A stretch of 26,086 bases of DNA from Phoronis australis. Lineage: Eukaryota > Phoronida > Phoronidae. The stretch covers positions 291,606-317,691 of the forward strand of contig NMRA01000331.1 of the NCBI GenBank assembly GCA_002633005.1, given 5' to 3'. A model generated the notes under the pieces. That model did not search any database and had not been told where the DNA came from. It worked only from the letters and a program-made list of their open reading frames with translations. Below are positions 18,491-26,086 of the stretch, in pieces. The translations under genes and the position numbers were made by a program. Every line of letters begins with the position of its first letter. Within the stretch, counting starts at the first letter, position 1.

Positions 18491-20106
18491 AGGAGAATGC
18501 CACCCAAAAAAATGACCTCGAGTAGTTCTACTCGATAATGCACGTTCGATTACGTTACCTGACACCTGACAGCAGACGGAGGTGTTGAAATTATCCAATG
18601 ACGTCACTGGTTTCACACGCAGTCTGTTCAGCACTCACAACACGGGTTACTGGAGTCAGCTTATCGCTTGAATGCATCGTTTTACACCAATAAATAATCA
18701 AACTTCGATGTAAAACCCTTAAAAATACACTGAGTTCTTATAAAATGTGTTGTTTTATTTCGCTGTTACGGATTTATTGGTATTTGGACACACCGTAGCC
18801 TACAACAAGTTCGGCTGGCCAATTTAACAAGGTCTGTAGCAGGAGTTTGGGGTCTGTTCGGAGATAAATTCGAAGTATTCTTCCGTGAAATACAGACAGG
18901 AGAACCTAGATCTGTGTTGTTTACACTTTGGAGTTCTAAACACACAAAATGCTTGTTATCCCGGCCTGTCGCTCGGAACCCGATCAGGCCTGTCGCGGCC
19001 GGACTGACTCATTATCCAGGCCAGTGGCTCAGAACCCGATCAGGTCCGCCGGAACTGTCACGAACATAAACCAGCTTGAGTTGGAAACTAAACCTTCAGT
19101 CATAAAAAGACTATAATAGTGAGCCAAAGAAATAATGTGCACGTAATTATTTATGTGAATTAGCCACAAAACTGAAAACCTACTTACGCGAGGTCGGGTT
19201 CCCCTTTCACAGACCGTCAGGGCAAAGGTTGTACTGTAACACTGATTTGAATGTATTTGTATTAAATAAAGATTCCTCTTACATGTGACCGTAGCATATA
19301 AAATCGAGTAATTGTTTAACAACAGCTTTCTGTCAGTAAACACTGAATTGTTGCCCGCATCAAAAGCCGGTAACGCAGTGGTTAATTCATTGCTGGCTTC
19401 TCAACATTAGCACTCACAAATACTGCAAAAGCATTACAAATTGTAGCTAATGAGACGGACTTTGTTTCAGTTAAAAGTATTGGTTAGGATGAGAACAATT
19501 CATTTTGAAACAGAACGCAGAATAATAAATGTCTACATGGCAACTCATCCGGCACCAATCCTGATTTAGTCAAGAGCTCATCCGACGAAGACTTCATGGG
19601 TCGGATCGTTAGGTTTCACAGGCTATCAGTTTGAACCAGAATACACTGATCAAGAAATACTAGAGAGGCGCCGTGAACATGCACAGGCAATGGAACGTAT
19701 GAATAGTTCTTTGAGCCAGAATTCGTTAGAGAAATCACTGTCGATGAAATACCGGCCACAGACATGGAGATGTTTCACGGCCTCATACTTGCTATTAACA
19801 GTGTATCTTTCATTCCTTACTACTGTGAGCCACTTCCTAAGCATTTCGGGCTCTCGAGAAAGTCAAAAAAACGATGTACCCGCTTTCTTTGCAGCTTCAC
19901 AGTTCGAACAAGCGGGAACGATGTACCGCAAGATAGCGGCATTCACTCTGCAGACGAAGCACTCACATCGCTGTGTCATTTCTCACCTTCCTCACAGGTT
20001 AACGCGACACCTCTCGGCAAGGTGAGGTCGACCGTACAAGAGGCGATGTGGATATAGACCGATTAAGACGGTAAAAATGACTAATTAAATTGGGTGGCAT
20101 TCTCCT
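18491..20106. mobile_element. TTAA-flanked DNA transposon, ~1.6 kb (Kolobok- or piggyBac-like)
   Basis: The left tip AGGAGAATGCCACCCAA (18491-18507) and right tip TTGGGTGGCATTCTCCT (20090-20106) form a perfect 17-bp TIR, with TTAA directly outside both (18487-18490 and 20107-20110). TTAA targets are used by piggyBac and Kolobok elements; the tips do not look like classic piggyBac CCC ends. The plus-strand interior reads GYQFEPEYTDQEILERRREH around 19620-19680. It resembles the segment preceding P2X7-type cytoplasmic domains in many invertebrate proteins, but the Cys-rich domain itself is not visible. A diverged direct repeat around CAGAACCCGATCAGG lies at about 18965-19045. Confidence 0.82.
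19610..19760 (+). pseudogene. Coding remnant in the TTAA element, P2X7-domain-like N-flank
   Basis: In one frame the stretch reads GFTGYQFEPEYTDQEILERR, then REHAQAMERMNSSL. The GYQFEPEYT pattern is one I associate from memory with invertebrate proteins carrying a P2X7-like intracellular domain; I cannot confirm that without a search. The following residues do not show the expected WCxCGxC cluster, so the frame is truncated, spliced or broken. The longer open frames over it (19690-20025 and 19764-20057) are otherwise unrecognised. Confidence 0.4.
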
Positions 20107-20211
20107 TTAATGGTCAGCAAAGAGGGGAGAGGGATAGTTCTATATTGGAAGTTGTTTATAATGACATCTTACTAGCAATACATTGTATGAAATGAAAGGT
20201 TCAGAACTGAC

Positions 20212-20293
20212 CTTTCTTGAACAGTTGGACTTCAGTATCGCCAAACAGAGACTTCACTCTGGCATAGTCATTAATAACAAGGTCATAGTCTCC
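20212..20293 (-). CDS. EXOC2: EXOC2 exon d
   Basis: The 82-nt exon lies between acceptor GCTTCTTCCAG and donor GTCAGT. It starts in phase 0 with [20 protein letters not shown] and continues EVQLFKK plus one base. Human SEC5 has [20 protein letters not shown] in the same place, directly after the NIQK that ends the previous exon. The glycine-aspartate start and the NDY...KSLFG signature are characteristic of SEC5. The exon lies only ~100 bp right of the end of a TTAA-flanked transposon (18491-20106), so that insertion stopped close to, but outside, the splice donor. Confidence 0.96.
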
Positions 20294-20894
20294 CTGGAAG
20301 AAGCATAAAAGTTAAAAGATCATCAAGTCATTCCAACATACCTTCAATGGAATAAGGCGTAGGAAATCTGATTAAGGGTCTAGATCTATGATCCACTCCA
20401 AGAAATCCCTTTCTTTGAGACTTCCATATGTTGAATCTCTGCTGTGGTATGACCATCTTTTGTTTTTGTTGGGGTGAAATTTGCGAGAGAATGTAATTAC
20501 ATTTAGAGTCATGTCTGTGTTGTTGTGAGACATAATGTCTGCTACTCAGAAGCAGAAAAAGCATCTGTTGCATCAAAACAGAACAGTCAAGATCAACTAA
20601 GTTCTGACTGGAAAAGCCCAAGAGGTCGAAACAAAAGTTTAGCCAGACCACTAAATTCACTGATGGCACCGAAAAACCCTGTGCAGCACAGCTAAATCCA
20701 ATGGCTATCTCAAAAAATACTATGCCCTGTGGCCACACCAGGTAAATTTGATAGCTAGGGACCAACTCAGTGGTCGGTGTTGAATCCAGGGGTAGGGAAA
20801 GAAATACTACGCATGGACCAAAGGTTTGACAGTAATTGACTGTTGGGTGAATAAGGTACATGCAAGTGTAAAACTATTATACAGTAAAATATAC
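20294..20894. other. EXOC2 intron c-d, 601 bp
   Basis: Bounded by donor GTATAT of exon c and acceptor TTCTTCCAG of exon d. It holds a 177-codon minus-strand open frame (20328-20861) that lies wholly inside the intron, has no family motif, and is probably fortuitous. Confidence 0.85.
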
Positions 20895-21040
20895 CTTTTG
20901 TATGTTTCTTTTCATCATAACTGGTAGATAGAAAAGGAAACGGAATCTATTGAGCACACTTAAAGCATTGCGAGTGGAATCTGCTGTGTCTTTACGTTTG
21001 AGAACATCTTGAAATAACTTGTCCGCAACAAAGTTAGCAT
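20895..21040 (-). CDS. EXOC2: EXOC2 exon c
   Basis: The 146-nt exon lies between acceptor TTTCTTTTAG and donor GTATAT. AT completes an Asn codon from exon b, and the exon ends in phase 0 after Lys. It encodes [20 protein letters not shown], then [20 protein letters not shown] and VMMKRNIQK. The animal SEC5 counterpart carries [20 protein letters not shown] and RFKFLFNLP...NIQKG, so about two thirds of positions match. This is one of the most conserved blocks of the helical rod and the most secure exon in the window. It sits between a 4.2-kb intron carrying a family X cluster and a 601-bp intron. Confidence 0.96.
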
Positions 21041-21120
21041 CTAAAAGAAAAGATGCATCAGTTAGGTACGACTCACTTCAAATGAAACACAAGCATGATG
21101 TAAACGCAAAAGCGATGCAA

Positions 21121-21240
21121 ATCATTGAAATGCATCACTGACTGGACCGCAAATGATATGTTCCTAGGGGTGTTCATTGGTATCATAATAATAATAGGTG
21201 ACACAGAATATGTTGAACTTGTAGAAAAATTAAAAGACCT
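21121..21240 (+). repeat. Family X, left-end fragment
   Basis: ATCATTGAAATGCATC near 21121, ACCGCAAATGATATG and CTAGGGGTGTTCATTGGTATC follow the left-end consensus of family X in order. The sequence then leaves the family before any core motif. A complete copy begins just to the right. Confidence 0.7.
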
Positions 21241-21249
21241 TTCGTCTCA

Positions 21250-22534
21250 CTAAGCATTGAAATGCGCACATGAATGCACTGCAAATAGTGTGCTTCTAGG
21301 TGTGCTTATTTTTATCATAAAAATGGCCACTGGATGGCGCAACATACGTCAAATCCATCCGAAAACGAGAACAAGCCATTGCTTCTTTAATAGAAAGCTA
21401 TTTACCAAAATTCATAAAAATCTGTCAAGGAACTTCAGAAAAACAAAGGAAAACGGAAAAATGAAATTGCCACTATAGGGCACAGCCTTGGTTGGATCTG
21501 CCTGAAAGACATCGTTATCAGATGTAACTTCATATACCGGTAAATACAATTACTAAATTTAATAAAGATCCTGCAGTGGGTTTAGGAGATGCAGCTATGG
21601 GTGCAAACCAAAACAAAGCTACCACTAGGAGGCGCCACAGTAGTCAAAGTCGGCATCGTCAACCGTCCTCTTCACACTGAGAACATATACGCCAATTTTC
21701 AAAATCACCCTTAGAATAGTTTGGTTGATAGAGGGGTAGATGCCAAACAAAGACTCGAAAACAATAAAAATGGCCACTAAGTAGCGCAAACCATGTCGAA
21801 TCCATCCGAAAACAGGAGGATAGTGTCATCTCACTAATAGATCTATATGCCAACTTTAATGAAAATACGTCTAAAACCTTGGAGATAGTGCTAAATGTAA
21901 AAAACTAAAATTATCACTAGGTGGCACACCAGTAGCCAGATCCATCCGAAAGTTGTCGCTGTCCGTTGTCAACATTATACAAATACACTTGCTAAATTTA
22001 GTAAAGATCCTGCAAATGGTTTAGGAAATACAACCAAAAAAAAACGAAACGGCAACAAGGAAGTGCCACAGTAGTCGAAATTGTCGGAAAATTATAGTCA
22101 GCATTCCTCTTCATTGTAAGAACATACATGCCAATGTTCACAATCATCCTTAGAGTGGTTTGGTTGATAGAGGGGTGGACGTCCAAAAACAGAGTAAAAA
22201 AAAAACAAAAAAACAGCAACAACGGCCACTAGGTGGTGCAAACTACCTCGAATCCATCCAAAAATGAGAAGATAGTGTCTACATGCCAAATTTTATGAAA
22301 ATACGTTGAGGACATTTGAAGATACAGAGGTAAACGTAAAACTAAAACTGTCACTAGGGGGCACACTAGTACTCAGATCCATCCGAGTGTTTGCTCCTCC
22401 GTCCTGTGCATGAAAGGAACAGGTGTGCAAAATTTTATGAATGTATGTTGAACAGTTTTGGAGATAGAGCAGCTGACAACAGACGGCTGGACAAACAGAC
22501 GGGGATGCGTCCATATATAAATATGTGGGCGCAT
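21250..22534 (+). repeat. Family X, near-complete copy with two C-A-B cassettes
   Basis: The left inverted end is ATGCGCACAT (21262-21271, diverged) and the right end GTGGGCGCAT (22525-22534), about 1273 bp apart. Cores: 21326 (entry A', GCCACTGGATGGCGC), 21469 (B', GCCACTATAGGGCAC), 21621 (C, ACCACTAGGAGGCGC), 21773 (A), 21913 (B, ATCACTAGGTGGCAC), 22052 (C, decayed), 22225 (A, GCCACTAGGTGGTGC) and 22350 (terminal B, GTCACTAGGGGGCAC). It lies in the 4.2-kb intron between EXOC2 exons b and c, in the same orientation as the cluster at 7.8-12.8 kb. Confidence 0.88.
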
Positions 22535-22540
22535 CAAAAT

Positions 22541-22900
22541 CCGTCTGTCTGAAAGTCCTTGTTCGTATTCACCTGCATATGAGTAAACTTGCTAAATTTA
22601 ATAAAGATCCTCCTGAGGGTTTTGGAGATATAGTCCTGGACGTAAAAAAAACAAAACTGCTACAAATTTAATAAAGATACTCCTGAGGGTTTAGGAGATA
22701 TAGCCCTGGGAGTAAAAAAACAAAACTGCCACTAGGAGGTGCCACAGTATTCAAGGAAAATCATCATCAGTTGTCCTCTTCAATTAGGAACATACATGCC
22801 AATTTCCACAATCATCTTCAGACTGGTTCTGTTGACACAGGGGCAGAATCCACAAAGACTTGGAAACAGTACAAATGGCCACTAGATGGCGGTTTGATTG
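22541..22900 (+). repeat. Family X, partial copy with a ~70-bp tandem duplication
   Basis: The family resumes in phase after the end of the previous copy, with AATCCGTCTGTCTGAAAGTC. A ~70-bp segment beginning AAATTTAATAAAGATCC is duplicated (about 22594-22663 and 22664-22733); the duplication replaces one core. Surviving cores are at 22728-22742 (GCCACTAGGAGGTGC) and 22878-22892 (GCCACTAGATGGCGG). Family similarity ends near 22900. Confidence 0.8.
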
Positions 22901-24380
22901 ATACGGGGGCAGACTCAAAAACATTTGATCATGCTGGCATGGACCTCTACTGCAACAAACAGAACCACAGCCGAGTTCCTAGTTTTGTTTGTGAGAATAC
23001 ACATGTACAAATAGGTCACCAATGGCTTCAAAATCATTTTCAACAAAACATGTACTTCACAGTGACGATAATAATGACACAGTAGTGGGGAGCATATTTT
23101 GAGAATTTTCAATCTTTCTCCTATCAGAAAATACATTTAATGGTTGACAAAGCATTAGTTTTTTGATATTTGAGGTCATTTGTTAAGGACCTAGATAACA
23201 TTAAATTAAAAGAGAATTAACTCAGCAAGCAATTACCTCCCTCAATACTTCAATAAACCTAAATCAATAACACATTTTGCAACAGGAACATTTACTAAAC
23301 CTAGTAAATTTCTAGCCTACCATGTCGCGGGAACATGTAAAGGCAAAGATAGCCTACCATTTTTGTGCCACAAAGACTGCTGTGAATGAAAGCTTTTTAA
23401 AGCTTAAAAGATGTTTTCATGACGCACTTAGGGCACATATAATGCAGATCACAAATATACGGAAAACAAGTTATGAAACATGCCTGTCACTCATGAAAGC
23501 ACAAAAAGGGCTTCACAATCGGATGTATCCACCTGAATAAACCATACACTATTACAGAGTACCTAAAGATAAACAAGCACATTAATGATATTTTGCAAAT
23601 ATTTTCTTTAACATTAACTAAATAAATGTGAATTAACAATAAAACATGAATGTTATTGACAGCATGATTCATAAAAATGTCAACCAAGACACTTAACATT
23701 AGACTACCACTCAATGCCAAAATCCTTCAAATGAAGTCAAATTTCATAGAAATAGTTTTCCCACTCATTTGTGCTATGAAATAGCTTGCCTGATCACATA
23801 ATCCTGTCATCACGATAAGAAAACAACGCAACACAACTATACGGTACCTACACTGTCCGTTTGAGTCAACCAGACACCTGCAGGAACAAAGCTTGGCATG
23901 TCAGTGGGTTATTGTTGTCAGAATAAATATTGATTAAGTAATTAGTAAGAATAGATCCACTTCAAGTTGCCCAAAATTTGGGCATATGTACTTTTTTAAA
24001 TCATGGGGTCAAACTTGCTGACATGTATTTTAACGTCAAAATCTATTCTTAGATGGTGTATAGTTTACTGCTTTGGTTCTGGGGTCAAAGCACTCTAGAC
24101 ATTCTAGAAATTTCTGAGAGCAAATTCTAACAGCCATTTATATGATTAGATAAGATCATGTGGTTTTTATTAGCCAATCGCTAAATAAGAAGAATATTAT
24201 AATATGGGCTGAAATTAAGTGGATATTACGATGAGCTATAGTAGTTGAAGTATTAAGACTTGCTACAGTGTACAGAGGAAATTGCACAACAGAGCCATCT
24301 CGTGGAAGATTCTAAAGAGGATCTTGGCAAGGGCAAGGGTTAACGAACAGGAAGTTAACTAAGAACTTTTCACTTGCATA
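22901..24380. other. EXOC2 intron b-c, unassigned part
   Basis: AT-rich intron. Short open frames (22771-23085 and 23322-23540 on plus, 23487-23720 on minus) show no known motif, and no exon of EXOC2 is expected here because exons b and c join in phase. Confidence 0.5.
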
Positions 24381-24560
24381 GTGGGTAGTAAGATACTGCC
24401 TATATGTGTTGCGTCAAGAGGGACTGTGACCAGCGAGTGGAATCGTAGGTAGAAAATACTGCAGGCAAGCGCTGCGTCACAAGAGACAGTGATCAGCAAG
24501 AAGAATTGTGGGTAGAAGATACTGCCTGTAGTTATTGTGTCACCAGACTGTGACCAGTAA
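24381..24560 (+). repeat. Minisatellite, ~64-bp unit, 2.8 copies
   Basis: Units start at 24381, 24445 and 24508 with GTGGGTAG or GTAGGTAG. They share the order GATACTGCC, TGCGTCA and ACTGTGACCAGC. The units differ by about one fifth of positions. It is intronic, with no coding sense. Confidence 0.85.
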
Positions 24561-25198
24561 GCACACTGTCGCAATACAGTGTGCGTAGTTCAAAGATTCA
24601 CCAACAGGACTGTCATCCAACAAGTGGAGAGTCCTACAGCTTGGACAGCAGATAAGACATTTGATTATTTTGGTTGATAGATTGAAATAAACTCTACAGA
24701 GGGCGCTAGCATAGTTACTCTTCTTTACAGTTAATTACTTAATTAACAACAGCTTTCATTTGTCTAATTAGTGGTTATCATATAATAAATTAATTACTGG
24801 ATTCAATCATTTTCCCTCCATCTACACACAATCTCAAAGCAAAGCTACTTTTTAAACAAACCCACAGTCAATCTCTGACAATTGTCAATCACAATCTATG
24901 AATGGGATCAAAGGCTTGGTGTTATGGATATACTACTGCGTTTGCTTTCCCCAGGACCCATTTTGATAATGCGGCTCTATACAGCAAGTTTCTGTGAAAT
25001 ATGATCACAACACATTCTGCTGTAGCTTGCAAGACTTCCATCATGTTGGCGCTGCACTTGTGGGACTTTGATGTGGTAGCTATGATAGGCATGTCCTATC
25101 TGCCTTGAGTTTGTCAGAGCTATTCATTGACTTCATTAGTATTACAACAACTGTAAGGAGGTCCTAAACTTGACGAAATATCTGGACTTGGGACTTAC

Positions 25199-25285
25199 TT
25201 CCAAGAATCTGATGCAGATCATTTGTTATGCAGCTATTTTCAATACATCTTCGACTGTTGTCACTCATCAATCGTGTATGCATGG
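25199..25285 (-). CDS. EXOC2: EXOC2 exon b
   Basis: The 87-nt exon lies between acceptor TTTATTTCAG and donor GTAAGT, a strong consensus donor. The G left by exon a plus CC gives Ala, then MHTRLMSDNSRR..., ending ...NDLHQILG plus one base. This aligns with the human stretch AIHQKLEADGTEK...KLENVLNR by position and pattern, but is the least conserved of the 5' exons, with Cys- and Asn-rich content in the middle. Its phase joins both neighbours without any adjustment. That is the main support for a short, moderately conserved exon. Confidence 0.86.
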
Positions 25286-25604
25286 CTGAAATAAAATAAG
25301 ATAGTTTAAGACATTGTACACTAAGGGGTGACATGTCCATATGCCAAAAAAGTTATCACACACAAATTCTTAATTCTTTGCGGAAGAGTGACTTCCTTTT
25401 ATCAGACAGTGAATTCAACTAGTAAAGAAATGTAATAATAACACAAGTTCAAACACACATATGGAAAAGGGATTAAGGATACAAAAACAAATTTACTAAA
25501 ACACCTTTCAAGAGCCCACCTTCAAGGCTATCTTGACACACACATGGAAAAGGGATCAAGGATACGAAAACACAGATTTACTGAAACACCTTTCAGGAGC
25601 CCAC
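25286..25604. other. EXOC2 intron a-b, 319 bp, mostly a tandem duplication
   Basis: The smallest intron of the visible gene. Its donor side is occupied by an ~84-bp tandem duplication that reaches into exon a. Confidence 0.88.
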
Positions 25605-25622
25605 CTTCTAGGGTATCTTGAC
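25455..25622. repeat. ~84-bp tandem duplication spanning the exon a donor
   Basis: Copy 1 is about 25455-25537 and copy 2 about 25538-25622. Shared words in order are ATGGAAAAGGGAT, AAGGATAC, ACACCTTTCA, GAGCCCACCTTC and TATCTTGACA. Copy 2 includes the last ~18 nt of exon a and its donor. Copy 1 carries an equivalent donor, GTGGGC, at 25519-25514 on the minus strand. Copies are about 85 percent identical by eye. Confidence 0.88.
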
Positions 25623-25729
25623 ACTCCATAAAAGTGGATAAGTTCTGTTTAACAAAGGCCAGAGGTCCTTCTGCTCTGTTCTTATCTCTTCGTTTTAAGT
25701 ACGTCAAACCTGCTTTTAAATCTTCAAAA
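25605..25729 (-). CDS. EXOC2: EXOC2 exon a (first visible exon)
   Basis: The 125-nt exon starts after acceptor TTCTTCCAG and ends before donor GTGGGC. The first T completes a Ser codon begun in the upstream exon, and the last G starts the next codon. It encodes FEDLKAGLTYLKRR, then EGPLAFVKQNLSTFMECQDT. From memory, the human counterpart is FEQLKMAVTNLKRQ followed by [20 protein letters not shown], a very close match. This is the start of the SEC5 helical-rod region, after the Ral-binding domain. Oddly, its 3' end and donor are copied in the adjacent intron by an ~84-bp tandem duplication (25455-25622). Reading through the authentic donor reaches an in-frame TAG at about 25528, so the nearer donor is the likely functional one. 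Confidence 0.92.
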
Positions 25730-25800
25730 CTGGAAGAAACAAAAAAACAAATCAATGCAAGAAACACCTGGGCTCAAGCAATAAATGAAAGCGCTCTGAG

Positions 25801-26086
25801 GAGCGAAACTTGGCGAAATTAACCAAAAAAAAAACACGTTCGAGAGGACGAGAAAAGACGACGACAGAGATGATGACGAAGATGACAGCTATGACGACGA
25901 TGGTGGCGATGATGGACAACCCTAGTTATGATATTCATATAACGAACGTAGAGGTCAGAAATCACTAAGAAATAGGCTACAGTCTTGAGCGACACTTGGC
26001 GAAATTAACTGAAGAAAAGACGACGTCGGAGATGATGACGAAGATGACGAATATGATGTTGGTGGTGGCCATGATGAAGAACATCA
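25801..26086. repeat. Two units of a ~186-bp direct repeat with GATGAC-rich tract, running off the edge
   Basis: GAGCGAAACTTGGCGAAATT at 25801 recurs as GAGCGACACTTGGCGAAATT at 25987. Each is followed by AAAAGACGACG and GATGATGACGAAGATGAC. The second unit is cut by the window end, so more units may follow. It lies in the intron upstream of exon a. Confidence 0.8.

Larger units (their letters stand above)
4447..25729 (-). other. EXOC2: EXOC2 (SEC5) gene, internal part: 8 exons and 7 introns
   Basis: Eight minus-strand exons together encode about 290 contiguous codons resembling vertebrate EXOC2/SEC5, roughly human residues 180-480 (numbering from memory). SEC5 belongs to the octameric exocyst, which tethers secretory vesicles to the plasma membrane. 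Every inferred junction is GT-AG and each exon's phase matches the next, so the model supports itself. Intron sizes in transcript order are 319, 4158, 601, 2243, 2088, 1679 and 9324 bp; the large ones are filled with transposons. The N-terminal IPT/TIG Ral-binding domain and the start codon would lie right of the window. The C-terminal part and stop would lie left of 4447, where I found no further exon. No promoter or poly(A) signal for the gene is in the window. Confidence 0.93.

Noticed and set aside
20328-20861. 177-codon minus-strand open frame
   Set aside because: It lies entirely inside the 601-bp intron between two secure EXOC2 exons and has no family motif; probably fortuitous.
23322-23540. 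72-codon plus-strand open frame
   Set aside because: No recognised motif, no splice or promoter support, and it is antisense in an EXOC2 intron.

Overview
The window is AT-rich genomic DNA of a metazoan, most likely a marine invertebrate. The evidence is GT-AG spliced exons of a conserved animal gene, a Tx1/L1-type and a CR1/L2/Jockey-type LINE, and several cut-and-paste DNA transposon remnants. The species cannot be fixed from sequence alone.

The only host gene I can support is EXOC2 (SEC5), a subunit of the exocyst tethering complex, on the minus strand. Eight internal coding exons lie, in transcript order, at 25729-25605, 25285-25199, 21040-20895, 20293-20212, 17968-17866, 15777-15665, 13985-13899 and 4574-4447. 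All junctions are GT-AG and the codon phase is continuous across all eight (871 nt, about 290 codons). They cover roughly residues 180-480 of the animal protein. The N-terminal IPT/TIG Ral-binding domain lies right of the window and the C-terminal half lies left of it.

The remaining ~25 kb is intron, dominated by repeats. From left to right: a LINE 3' end (1-1092) that interrupts a copy of repeat family X (1092-1368); a ~1.5 kb terminal-inverted-repeat (TIR) element (2675-4193); a dead Tx1/L1-type LINE (about 5270-7760); a cluster of family X copies (7768-12830) with a nested hAT-like MITE (12043-12468) and a second, truncated hAT-like copy (to 13647); a 1.8 kb TIR element (15894-17696); a 1.6 kb TTAA-flanked element (18491-20106); a second cluster of family X (21121-22900); a ~64 bp minisatellite (24381-24560); and local duplications near the right edge, one of which copies an EXOC2 splice donor.

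The most striking feature is family X. Its copies have fixed ends, with inverted 10-mers ATGCGCCCAC and GTGGGCGCAT and a palindrome beside the right end. Inside is a diverged ~150 bp monomer in a three-part C-A-B cassette of ~455-500 bp. The three near-complete copies carry one, two and three cassettes (about 0.79, 1.27 and 1.78 kb). Almost every monomer carries, in the same orientation, a core of the form CCACTAGRKGGC that closely matches the known CTCF consensus. There are over 30 such sites at about 130-170 bp spacing, inside the introns of a housekeeping gene. Whether CTCF binds them is untested.
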